22,216 bases of DNA, taken from contig JBBDPC010000081.1 in the NCBI GenBank assembly GCA_040876735.1, positions 1 to 22,216 on the forward strand. The letters run 5' to 3'. Origin of the DNA: Natronomicrosphaera sp040876735 (GTDB lineage: Bacteria; Planctomycetota; Phycisphaerae; Phycisphaerales; Phycisphaeraceae). The first letter of the stretch is position 1. Each line of letters opens with the position of its first letter. The position numbers were made by a program, and so were the translations under genes. Shown here piece after piece: positions 1 to 7,143 of this stretch. The notes beneath the pieces were generated by a model. That model was not told where the DNA came from and did not search any database. It worked only from the letters and a program-made list of their open reading frames with translations.

Positions 1-9
1 CGGCCTGTC

Positions 10-28
10 GGCGGGCGAGACGCCCGCC
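10..28. repeat. Short GC-rich hairpin GGCGGGCG-AGA-CGCCCGCC
   Basis: A perfect 8-bp stem (10-17 with 21-28) with a 3-nt loop lies downstream of the FHA gene, which ends at 126 on the minus strand. There is no T-run on either side, so I do not call it an intrinsic terminator. It resembles the other compact GC palindromes in the window (4315, 9272, 9313). The rest of the first 125 bases holds no gene that I can support. Confidence 0.5.
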
Positions 29-125
29 CCACCCCCAATCCCAATGCGCTTAGCCTGTCGCCGGTCTCATTTACGGACCACCGCCATGGACGGGAGGCTT
101 TCTTCAACCGGGCTGCGTCAATGCG

Positions 126-1055
126 CTAGCCCGGCATCATGAGCCAGACGGTGACGGCGGCGGCGATCATGCCGCCGGCGAGGGCGAAAACGGTCCAGGT
201 GATCCATCGGCCGTGGTTGTGGCGGGCGTGGGCGAGCTGGCTGTGGCGGGCGTGAAGGTGAGCGGTGGCGGCCGGTTCGGAGTGGGGGAAGATGACGCCG
301 AAGTTCTGGATGATCGCGTCATGCTGGTCGTCGCCGGTGAGGGCGGGGCGGCGGCGCGACGGGACGTCTTCATCCTCGAGATCGTCGTCGGGGTCGGCCA
401 CGGGGGCGTCGTCGAGGTCGTCGAGATCGTCGGGTGTTTCGTGCGAGGCGTCGGGCAGGGGGGCGACGGCGGGTGCGGGGGGCATGGGTTGGGCGGTGGC
501 GGCGTCATCCCCGGCAAGCTGGGGGCTATATGGGGAGGGGGCGTCGGAGTCGGCGGGGGTCTGGTCGGCGGGGTCGTCGTCGGTGAAGCGGAACGTCGGC
601 GGCGGGGCCTCGTCGACCGGCTCGTCGTCGGTGGCGGTGAGTGTCAGCGGCGGCGCGGACGAGGCGTCCGGCGCGTCCGGGGCGGGCTCGGCGTCGGGTG
701 TGGTGGACGCCGGCTCGATCTCGCCGACGACGGGGCCGGGGGCGTCTGTGTCGCCATGGTGGCCGTCGGCCTCGCGGACGATCAGCAGCATCCGGCCGAG
801 GCGGATTTCATCGCCGACATGCAGCGGCGTCGGCTCGGTGACGGCATCGTGGTTGATCTTCGTGCCATGGGTCGAGTCGAGGTCGGCCAGCCACCAGGCG
901 TCGTTTTCATACCAGACGCGGGCGTGCCGGCGGGAGATGCGCGAATCGTCGAGGATCAGCCGGGGCGCATGACGGCCGAGCACCTCCGCCTCGTCCGGCT
1001 GGACGCGGAGCATCTTTTCCGCTCCATCGCGATGTACCGCCCACAACACCAGCAT
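126..1055 (-). CDS. Tail-anchored FHA-domain protein
   Basis: This 309-residue protein has an N-terminal forkhead-associated (FHA) domain at about residues 1-95, a long Pro/Asp/Glu-rich linker (about 100-240) and one C-terminal membrane helix (about 284-307) that ends almost at the last residue. FHA domains bind phosphothreonine peptides, so the fold would sit in the cytoplasm, tethered to the inner membrane by its tail. The FHA signature is visible as GR at 27-28 and SRRH at 41-44. The usual NGT is HGT (63-65), which replaces the conserved Asn. The linker carries acidic DDLDDLDD-type low complexity. ATG start; no strong Shine-Dalgarno sequence. No kinase or phosphatase gene is adjacent, so the partner is unknown. 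Domain call is firm; the role is not. Confidence 0.85.
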   Translation of the reverse strand: MLVLWAVHRDGAEKMLRVQPDEAEVLGRHAPRLILDDSRISRRHARVWYENDAWWLADLDSTHGTKINHDAVTEPTPLHVGDEIRLGRMLLIVREADGHHGDTDAPGPVVGEIEPASTTPDAEPAPDAPDASSAPPLTLTATDDEPVDEAPPPTFRFTDDDPADQTPADSDAPSPYSPQLAGDDAATAQPMPPAPAVAPLPDASHETPDDLDDLDDAPVADPDDDLEDEDVPSRRRPALTGDDQHDAIIQNFGVIFPHSEPAATAHLHARHSQLAHARHNHGRWITWTVFALAGGMIAAAVTVWLMMPG

Positions 1056-1298
1056 GATTCATTCCCCTACGGCCCGTGGCCCGCCCGGCATGGCCGGCGA
1101 CCCCGGACCTGGCTCACCTGATCCGCACGCGGCCACGGCTGGCCCGGTGGTGCAGGGTGCAAGGCGTGTGCCCTTTCCATGGCCTGCGGCGGCGGCGTCC
1201 AATCAGATTCGATTTTTTTCCAATCGGCGTCAAGCCGGGCACTGCGGGAAAATTGGGACGATGCGGCGGGCGGGGCGTGTGGATTTTGCAATGTCAGG

Positions 1299-1331
1299 CC
1301 GACGCCCAGGGCGTGACGCCGTGGGCGTCGG
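1299..1331. terminator. Stem-loop just downstream of pyrK
   Basis: Perfect 10-bp arms, CCGACGCCCA (1299-1308) and TGGGCGTCGG (1322-1331), begin about 12 bases past the minus-strand stop of the PyrK-like gene. The position suits a transcript 3' end, but no U-tract follows on the minus strand, so intrinsic termination is uncertain. The rest of the 287-base gap 1056-1342 shows a T7 run (about 1212-1218) and nothing else I can interpret. Confidence 0.4.
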
Positions 1332-1342
1332 GGAGCCGGGGG

Positions 1343-2386
1343 TTACCAGACGACCTGGCGGGCATCGAACACCGGGCCGTCGGTGCAGGCGAGGCGGTAG
1401 CGCCACGGCCGGCCGGCGTCGTCGGTGGCGTGCGGCTGGTCATGCTCCTCGATGCGGACCACGCAGGACTGGCAGGTGCCCATGCCGCAGGCCATCGCCT
1501 GTTCCAGGCAGACCTGGCAGGCGACGCCGCGCGCTGCCGCCAGCCGGGCGACGGCCTGCATCATCGGGTTCGGGCCGCAGGTGAAGATGACCGTGCCCCG
1601 AGCCGTCTCTTCGGGCAGGCCATCCAGCAGCAGCGCCAGCCCGTCGGTGATCCGCCCGGCGAGGCCGAGCGTGGCGTTGTCGGTCGTGACCACCGTGGGA
1701 TAATCAAACTGTGCAAACTCGGCGACGCAGGGCGTCGGCAGCCCCTCGGGGTTCACCGGCTGCTCGTCGACCAGCTCCACCGCCAGCAGGTCGCGCGTCA
1801 ACGCCCCGACAAACGCCACCGCCTCCCAACCCGCCTCCCGCATCGCCTCGGCCAGGTAGAACATCGGCGGCAAGCCCACGCCCCCGCCCACCAGCAGGCC
1901 CAGGTGCTTGTCCGCCGGCAGCGTGAACGCATTGCCCAACGGCCCGATCAGGTCCACCGGCTCGCCCGGCTTCAGCCGCGCCAGCCAGTCCGTGCCCGTG
2001 CCCACCACGCGATGAATCACGTCCAGCCACGTCCCTTGTGCGTCGTCGCCTCGGCCGGCGAGGCTGAACGGTCGCCGCAACAACGCCAGCCGGCCGCACA
2101 GCTCCGGCTGCGCCAGCGCCACCCGCTCGCCCGGCTGCCAGTCGAGCTCACGCCCGCGCAGCGCGTCGGCGTCGATCGCACCGTTGGGCGGCCGGCAGCC
2201 GAGCTGAATGAACTGCCCGGGCTGGGTGGGCGGAAACGGGCCGGCCACGCGCAGGCGCAGGCGGTAATGCTCGCGGCAGATCGGGCGGTTGAACGCGACC
2301 GTGGCGTCATACCGGCCGCGCAGCGGCGGCAGGTCGTCCACGGACGGCGCAGGGGGCGATTTGGCGGGGGGGTGGTTGCTGGACAC
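1343..2386 (-). CDS. pyrK: PyrK-like dihydroorotate dehydrogenase electron-transfer subunit
   Basis: This 347-residue ferredoxin-reductase-type flavoprotein would carry electrons from dihydroorotate dehydrogenase to NAD in pyrimidine synthesis. The FAD-binding RRPFS motif is at 104-108 and the nucleotide-binding GGGVGLPP at 167-174, followed by FTCGPNPMM (268-276). The PyrK [2Fe-2S] ligands are Cys300, Cys305, Cys308 and Cys334 (C-x4-C-x2-C-x25-C). It is longer than usual PyrK (about 260 residues) because of a Pro-rich N-terminus and insertions around 62-100 and 205-240. The frame stays open far upstream opposite comF, but homology begins after the GTG at 2386; another GTG at 2341 is possible. 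No pyrD lies in the window, so a related reductase role is not excluded. Divergent from comF with 29 bases between. Confidence 0.8.
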   Translation of the reverse strand: MSSNHPPAKSPPAPSVDDLPPLRGRYDATVAFNRPICREHYRLRLRVAGPFPPTQPGQFIQLGCRPPNGAIDADALRGRELDWQPGERVALAQPELCGRLALLRRPFSLAGRGDDAQGTWLDVIHRVVGTGTDWLARLKPGEPVDLIGPLGNAFTLPADKHLGLLVGGGVGLPPMFYLAEAMREAGWEAVAFVGALTRDLLAVELVDEQPVNPEGLPTPCVAEFAQFDYPTVVTTDNATLGLAGRITDGLALLLDGLPEETARGTVIFTCGPNPMMQAVARLAAARGVACQVCLEQAMACGMGTCQSCVVRIEEHDQPHATDDAGRPWRYRLACTDGPVFDARQVVW

Positions 2387-2415
2387 GCAGGGAAGTATAA
2401 CGGGCCGAACACCCG

Positions 2416-3138
2416 ATGGTCGGCTACTTCCACCTGCGACGTCTGCTGTCTGGCGTGATCGACGAGCTGTTGCCCGATGCGATCGAGACGTCGCTGTGCA
2501 CCGAGCCGGGCAATGCATGGCGGCGCGATGGGGTGGAGGCGTACTGCCCGCGCTGCGGCGCGTCGACGGGGCCGGGGGCGGTGACGGGCAAAGGGTGCGC
2601 CGCCTGCCTGGATCAGCGGCTGGCGTGGGACCGGCTTTACCGATTGGGGCCTTACGAGCCGCCGATGGACGGGTGGATTCGGCAGGCGAAGTTTCACGGC
2701 CACTGGCGGTGGACGCCCTGGCTCGGCCGGCAATTGGCGGAAGTGGTGGGTGAGCCGATGGTGGCGGGGCAGGTGGCGGTCTGCCCGGTGCCGATGCACT
2801 GGGGCCGGCGGTGGTGGCGGGGGTACAACCAGGCCCGGCTGATGGCGGACGCGCTGGCGGCGGCGCGCGGCTGGCCGGTGGCGGACGTGCTGCATCGGCC
2901 GCGCGGGCGCCCGCCGCAGACGGCCGTGCCGCCGCACCGCCGAGCGGGCAACGTGGCCGGCTCGTTCGCGGTCGAGCCCGTGGACCTGAGCGGATGGGAA
3001 ATCGTGCTGGTGGACGACGTGAAGACCACCGGCGCGACCCTGACCGCCTGTGCCCGGCTGCTGCGCGAAGCGGGAGCGCGGAGCGTGGTGGTCGCCGTGG
3101 CCGCGGTGGCGGGCGGGGGGGAGGGGGTGACAAGGTGA
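2416..3138 (+). CDS. comF: ComF-family phosphoribosyltransferase-like protein
   Basis: This 240-residue protein has the ComF layout. An N-terminal zinc-ribbon contains Cys44, Cys47, Cys61 and Cys64. A type I phosphoribosyltransferase domain follows, with RGYNQA at 135-140 and the PRPP loop VLVDDVKTTGAT at about 197-208. ComF proteins support DNA uptake in naturally competent bacteria; in most other lineages the function is unproven. The ATG at 2416 lies in the short divergent gap shared with the PyrK-like gene. The last residues (GEGVTR) and the TGA stop are encoded by the left arm of a GTGACAAGG palindrome, so the C-terminus appears to have been set by that repeat. Family membership is clear; a competence role is only inferred. 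Confidence 0.85.
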   Translation: MVGYFHLRRLLSGVIDELLPDAIETSLCTEPGNAWRRDGVEAYCPRCGASTGPGAVTGKGCAACLDQRLAWDRLYRLGPYEPPMDGWIRQAKFHGHWRWTPWLGRQLAEVVGEPMVAGQVAVCPVPMHWGRRWWRGYNQARLMADALAAARGWPVADVLHRPRGRPPQTAVPPHRRAGNVAGSFAVEPVDLSGWEIVLVDDVKTTGATLTACARLLREAGARSVVVAVAAVAGGGEGVTR

Positions 3139-3217
3139 AGGGGTGACAAGGTGTTTCACTCCCCTCCCTTTGGGAGGGGAGTTCAGAGGCGCCCCCTCAC
3201 CTTGTCACCCCTTCACC
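3134..3217. repeat. Palindromic repeat, GTGACAAGGTGA family, copy 1
   Basis: Perfect 20-bp inverted arms lie at 3134-3153 (GGTGAAGGGGTGACAAGGTG) and 3198-3217. Nested inside is a separate perfect hairpin with 11-bp arms ACTCCCCTCCC (3158-3168) and GGGAGGGGAGT (3172-3182) around a TTT loop. The left arm contains the comF stop codon; the right arm ends three bases before the stop of the converging oxidoreductase gene. A bidirectional terminator or mRNA 3'-end stabiliser is plausible from position, but no long T-tract is present. Confidence 0.9.
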
Positions 3218-3220
3218 CGC

Positions 3221-4270
3221 CTACCACTCGACCTTCTCGCGCTGGCCGCTGCGGGTGCTCTTCACGGCCGCGAGGACCATGGCCAGGCTTTTGATGTTGT
3301 CCTCGGCCGGGCACATCGGTGACTGGCCGTTGCGGACGCAGTGGCCGAACTCGTGGATGAGGTGGTCATGGCCTTCGCGTTCGAGCGTGAGGTGGGGCAC
3401 GTCCACGTTGGCCATCTCGCGGAAGAAGCCATGATCGCCGTCCGGCTTGACTGCTTGAGCGCGGATGTTGTCGCCGCCGTCCCAGCAGAGCGTGCCCTGG
3501 CTGGCGATGACGCGCCATGCGCCTTCCCAGGAGGTCGGCAGTCCCTCGGCACACCACGAGCCGCGGTAGTTGTAGACAATCGGTTCGCCGGCGGGCCCGC
3601 GCATCTCGAAGATCGCGATCGCCGAGGCGTCGCCCTGGTACCACGAGTGGGGCGGGTTGAACGCATGGCAGTAGACGCTCACCGGGTCGGCCGCGCCGAT
3701 CTGCCGGGCGTTGTCGAACGTGTGGATCGCCATGTCCACCAGCAGCACGTCGTCCATCGCGTCGCGGAAGCCGCCGAAGTGCGGGCCGAGGTAGAAGTCG
3801 CTGTGCAGCTCTTCCACCGTGCCGATGGCGCCTGAGCGCAGCAGCTCGCAGACCGACAGCACGCGCGACAGCGGCCGACGGGTCTGCGTCACGGCGTAAT
3901 GCCGCCCCGCCTGCTTGGCCGCGGCGACCATCTGCCGGGCGTGGTCCAGCGAATCGCTCATCGGCTTCTCGCCGAGGACGTGGCAGCCGAGCTTGAGCGC
4001 TTCGAGCGTCACCGCGTGATGCGCCGCGGGGATCGTCACGTCGAACACCGCCTCGGCGTCGGTCGCCTTCACCGCCTCGGCCAGCGTGTCGTAGACGACC
4101 GAGTCGGGCAGCTTGAAGTCGCGGGCCTTCTGCTCGGCCGCCTCGCGCTGCATGTCGACCAGGCCCACCAGTTCCAGGTGCGGCGCGTGGATCGTGACGT
4201 CGATCCACTTCCGCGCCATACCGCCGCAGCCGACCACGACCACGCGCACGGGCTTGTCATTGTTCACCAT
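3221..4270 (-). CDS. Gfo/Idh/MocA-family NAD(P)-dependent oxidoreductase
   Basis: This 349-residue protein has an N-terminal Rossmann fold with VVVVGCGGMA (about 10-19) and the family's EKP motif at 101-103, where the Lys is the usual catalytic residue. The C-terminal alpha/beta substrate domain follows. Members oxidise or reduce sugars, inositols and related polyols with NAD(P); substrate cannot be read from sequence. I prefer the ATG at 4270 (MVNNDKPVRVVVVG), which sits directly before the first beta strand, over an in-frame start 18 codons upstream that would run towards the palindrome at 4315-4332. It lies 88 bases downstream of pheT on the same strand, but nothing suggests a shared function. 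Confidence 0.9.
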   Translation of the reverse strand: MVNNDKPVRVVVVGCGGMARKWIDVTIHAPHLELVGLVDMQREAAEQKARDFKLPDSVVYDTLAEAVKATDAEAVFDVTIPAAHHAVTLEALKLGCHVLGEKPMSDSLDHARQMVAAAKQAGRHYAVTQTRRPLSRVLSVCELLRSGAIGTVEELHSDFYLGPHFGGFRDAMDDVLLVDMAIHTFDNARQIGAADPVSVYCHAFNPPHSWYQGDASAIAIFEMRGPAGEPIVYNYRGSWCAEGLPTSWEGAWRVIASQGTLCWDGGDNIRAQAVKPDGDHGFFREMANVDVPHLTLEREGHDHLIHEFGHCVRNGQSPMCPAEDNIKSLAMVLAAVKSTRSGQREKVEW

Positions 4271-4314
4271 GAGAGTCACGTCTTTCGAATAAAGTTGATC
4301 CTTCGGGCCGAACG

Positions 4315-4332
4315 CGCGGGCCAAGGCCCGCG
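4315..4332. repeat. Dispersed hairpin CGCGGGCC-AA-GGCCCGCG, copy 1
   Basis: An 18-base perfect palindrome lies in the 88-base gap between pheT and the oxidoreductase. With its flanks (GC on the left, CTGAATG after one variable base on the right) it matches a second copy at 9313-9330 over about 27 bases. No U-tract follows on the minus strand, so termination of pheT here is possible but unproven. Confidence 0.75.
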
Positions 4333-4358
4333 ACTGAATGGGGCGGAGGGTCCGTCCC

Positions 4359-6407
4359 TCACCCTCGCAGTTCCGCGCTTACCGCCTGCTGCAGTGCGGC
4401 GACGACGGTGGCCACCTGCGGGTCGACCGCGTCATGGCGCAGCGTTTTGGCCGGGTCGCGGAAGAGCATGCGGAAGCTCACGCTCTTGCGGCCGGCGGCG
4501 ATCGGCTTGCCGCGATACGTGCCGATGAACCGCACTGAATCCAGCAACGCCGGCTGCGCGTCATGCACCGCCTGCTCGATCTGCCGCCACGACACGTCCT
4601 CGTCCACCAGCAGCGACAGGTCGCGCTCGATGGCCGGGTAACGCGGCAACGGCTGCACCTGCCGCACGGGCGGGTACATCGCCAGCAACGGCTCGACCGC
4701 CAGCTCCGCAGCGACCTGCGGTGTTTTCACATCGAACACCTCGCGGGCCGGGTCCGCCAGCACGCCTGTCATGCCGATCGCCTCGCCATGCAGCCGCACC
4801 TCCGCCGCCACGGCAAACGTCTCGCGCGACACCGGCTCAAAGCTCAGCCCCGCCCGCGCCGCCGGCCCGCCAAGCTGCTCGGCCACATCTTCAATCGTCC
4901 CGCGCAAGTCGCGCACCGCCTGCTGCGCATCGTCCGCGTCGGCGAGCAAGGCAAGCTGGCGCTGTTCGTGCATGTCCGCTTGCGACTCATACCACGTTGC
5001 CGCCAGCTCGAACAGCCGCACGTCCGCGTTGCCCGCGTCCTGGTTCGCCTTGCGACAGATCAGCAGGCTCGGCAGCAGTGACGGGCGGAGCATCGGCTCG
5101 GCCTTGCGGCGCTCGTCGTCGACCAGCACCGGCGCGGCGTCGGCGGGCACGAACGGTTGGCCGTGCTTCATGCCCACGAAGCTGAGCGTGATCGTTTCAT
5201 GGAAGCCGTGCGCCACCAGCACGCGCCCCAGCCGGCGACGCGCCTCCACCTCGCGCTGCGGCGGGCGGACGTTGATGGCGATGCGGTCGCGCCGGTCGAT
5301 CGCGTCGAAGCCGTGCGATCGGCCGACCTCTTCGACCAGGTCCACCTCGCGCTTCAGGTCCAGCCGAAAGGTCGGCACGCTGCATTCGATCTTGCCGTCG
5401 ATCAGCCGCGGCTCCAGTTCCAGCCGGTCGAGGTAGCCCGCCTGCTGCTGCGCGGTGAGCTGCGTGCCCAGCAGCGCATTGCATCGCTCGACGCGCATCG
5501 ACACTTTTCGCGGCGCCGGCTCGGGCTCGCCCACGCGGATCACGCCTTCCGCCAGCCGGCCGCCGGCGAGTTCGACGATCAACTGCGCCGCCCGCCGGCT
5601 CGCCCGCTCGACGCCCTGCGGATCGACGCCGCGCTCGAAGCGGTAGCTCGAATCGCTGGCCAGCTTGAGCGACCGGCTGGTCTTGCGCACCGACAGCGGC
5701 GCGAACATCGCCGACTCCAGCAGCACGTTCGTCGTCCCCTCGCCCACCTCGCTCGCCAGCCCGCCCATCACGCCCGCCACTGCCACCGCCCGGTCGGCGT
5801 CGGCGATCACCAGCATGTCGTCGCGCAGCGTGTGGGCGCTGCCGTCGATGGCGATGAACGACTCGTCCTTGTGCGCCCGGCGAATGACGACGCGGCGGTC
5901 GTGAAGCTGGTCAAGGTCGAACGCGTGCAACGGCTGGCCGAGCTCGAACAGCACGTAGTTGGTCACGTCAACGACGTTGTTGACGCTGCGCAGGCCCACG
6001 GCTTCGAGGCGGTCGACCAGCCAGCGCGGGCTTTGGCCGACCTTCACGCCTTCGATGACGCGGGCGGTGTAGAGCGGGCAGAGTTCGGGCTGTTCGTTGG
6101 CGACGCTGGTGCGTTCGGAAACGGGTCGGTCGGGGTTTTCGTGGATCGTGATGTCAGGCCGGTGGAGCGTGCCGCCGGCGCCGCCGGTCGCGGCGGTGAG
6201 TTCACGGGCGAGGCCGAGGTGGCTGAGGCAGTCGCTGCGGTTGGAGGTGATTTCGACGTCGAGCTGTTCGTCCTGCCCGCCGCTGCTGAGGGCGATCAGC
6301 TCTCGGCCGTCGAGCGGGAAGCCGACGCGGGTGAACAACCGCTCGGCCTCGTCGGCGGTGACGGGGCGGTCCAGGTGCGCATTCAGCCAGGCGAGACTCG
6401 TCTTCAT
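4359..6407 (-). CDS. pheT: Phenylalanine--tRNA ligase beta subunit, short form lacking the OB-fold domain
   Basis: This is the 682-residue beta chain of the (alpha-beta)2 synthetase that charges tRNA-Phe. The N-terminus MKTSLAWLNAHLDRPVTADE matches the family start. By about residue 52 the sequence is already in the segment equivalent to the B1/B3-B4 region (EITSNRSDCLSHLGLARE). The roughly 110-residue EMAPII/OB-fold tRNA-binding domain that lies between these in E. coli PheT (about 795 residues) is therefore absent. The B5 DNA-binding-like region and the C-terminal ferredoxin-fold anticodon-binding domain (last 90 or so residues, RYPAIERDLSLLVDED) are intact. pheS is not adjacent. The ATG at 6407 is chosen by homology; the frame is open far upstream only as an antisense shadow. 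No good ribosome-binding site is visible. Confidence 0.93.
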   Translation of the reverse strand: MKTSLAWLNAHLDRPVTADEAERLFTRVGFPLDGRELIALSSGGQDEQLDVEITSNRSDCLSHLGLARELTAATGGAGGTLHRPDITIHENPDRPVSERTSVANEQPELCPLYTARVIEGVKVGQSPRWLVDRLEAVGLRSVNNVVDVTNYVLFELGQPLHAFDLDQLHDRRVVIRRAHKDESFIAIDGSAHTLRDDMLVIADADRAVAVAGVMGGLASEVGEGTTNVLLESAMFAPLSVRKTSRSLKLASDSSYRFERGVDPQGVERASRRAAQLIVELAGGRLAEGVIRVGEPEPAPRKVSMRVERCNALLGTQLTAQQQAGYLDRLELEPRLIDGKIECSVPTFRLDLKREVDLVEEVGRSHGFDAIDRRDRIAINVRPPQREVEARRRLGRVLVAHGFHETITLSFVGMKHGQPFVPADAAPVLVDDERRKAEPMLRPSLLPSLLICRKANQDAGNADVRLFELAATWYESQADMHEQRQLALLADADDAQQAVRDLRGTIEDVAEQLGGPAARAGLSFEPVSRETFAVAAEVRLHGEAIGMTGVLADPAREVFDVKTPQVAAELAVEPLLAMYPPVRQVQPLPRYPAIERDLSLLVDEDVSWRQIEQAVHDAQPALLDSVRFIGTYRGKPIAAGRKSVSFRMLFRDPAKTLRHDAVDPQVATVVAALQQAVSAELRG

Positions 6408-6545
6408 GGGGCGGATGGTATCACCATGGGCAGGTGCGGCAACTTGCCTTGGGACGGTGGAGGGTTGAGGATGAGGGGGCGCATAAGATGCTCCCGGGTT
6501 GAATCCGTGGGCTTCGGGGCGGTTTGTATGGAAGGGGCGTATGAC

Positions 6546-7049
6546 GTGAAACAGGTTTGCATGTGGCTTGCGGCGGTGGCGTTGATGTTGGCGGGCTGTG
6601 CAGCGCCGCCGGCGGGCGGGGGGGCGCAGGGGTATCCGCCGGACTTCGCGATGATTTTTACGGTGGAGCATGACGCGGCGGAGGCGGAGGCTGGGGCGGA
6701 CCCGCTGGCGCGGCCGGCGCAGCACCTGGTGCTGCCGGACCGCACGTTGCGGGTGGCGTTGGGGCCAGGGGCGACGCACGACTACTACCCGCAGGTGACA
6801 GCCCGCCTGACGCCGGCGCAGATGCGTGAGCTGTACCGGCTGGTGCGTGCGGGCGAGTTGCTTGAGCCGGTGGATGAGTCGGTCGAGCTGGAGCCGGGGG
6901 TTGTTCCGGGGGTTGATCCGGGGGCGTTGCGGTATCGGCTGTCGATCACGGTGCACGGGTATCGGCGGGAGTACGTGACGACGCCCGAGCAGCGGCCGGG
7001 GGCGGTGCTGGTGTTGCAACGGCTGGTGGCATTGCGCGGCGGGCGGTAG
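6546..7049 (+). CDS. Small predicted lipoprotein of unknown function
   Basis: This 167-residue protein begins with a lipoprotein signal peptide: a Lys, a hydrophobic stretch and the lipobox LAGC with Cys18. It would be lipidated and exported. The mature part has a conserved-looking core (YYPQVTARLTPAQMRELYRLV) and ends in beta-rich sequence; I do not recognise a family. The GTG at 6546 is preferred because GGAAGGGG (about 6530-6537) lies 8 bases upstream; in-frame ATGs at 6528 and 6561 are alternatives. It is divergent from pheT and converges on a metallophosphoesterase. Its stop codon abuts a long palindrome. Confidence 0.75.
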   Translation: MKQVCMWLAAVALMLAGCAAPPAGGGAQGYPPDFAMIFTVEHDAAEAEAGADPLARPAQHLVLPDRTLRVALGPGATHDYYPQVTARLTPAQMRELYRLVRAGELLEPVDESVELEPGVVPGVDPGALRYRLSITVHGYRREYVTTPEQRPGAVLVLQRLVALRGGR

Positions 7050-7138
7050 GGGCGGATGATGGGGTGACAAGGTGACAAGGTGACTCCGGTTTTCTTCACC
7101 TTGTCACCCCCTCACCTTGTCACCCCATCATCCGCCCC
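7049..7138. repeat. Palindromic repeat, GTGACAAGGTGA family, copy 2
   Basis: Perfect 27-bp inverted arms lie at 7049-7075 and 7112-7138, separated by 36 bases. The core GGGGTGACAAGGTGA is shared with the copies at 3134 and 19102; the outer GGGGCGGATGAT is private to this copy. The left arm starts on the last base of the lipoprotein stop codon, and the right arm ends five bases before the converging metallophosphoesterase stop. The palindrome fills the whole convergent gap. Confidence 0.92.
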
Positions 7139-7143
7139 CCCCT

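Noticed and set aside
41..134. Imperfect repeat AATGCGCT(T)AGCC at about 42-54 and 120-131
   Set aside because: It is about a dozen bases with an indel, too short to distinguish from chance, although the second copy covers the FHA stop codon.
213..1121. Long plus-strand open frames opposite the FHA gene
   Set aside because: GC-rich DNA leaves antisense frames open. The minus-strand frame has the FHA motifs and a membrane helix; the plus frames are low-complexity Gly/Val/Arg.
2387..3133. Upstream extension of the PyrK-like reading frame to 3133
   Set aside because: The extra 249 residues are antisense to comF and Pro/Arg/Ser-rich without domain signal; the flavoprotein homology starts after the GTG at 2386.
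3134..3217. CRISPR-like or tandem array reading of the GTGACAAGG repeats
   Set aside because: Units are adjacent and inverted, with no unique spacers of regular length and no cas genes.
6408..7070. Upstream extension of the pheT frame
   Set aside because: It is antisense to the lipoprotein gene and lacks any PheT similarity; the family N-terminus begins at 6407.
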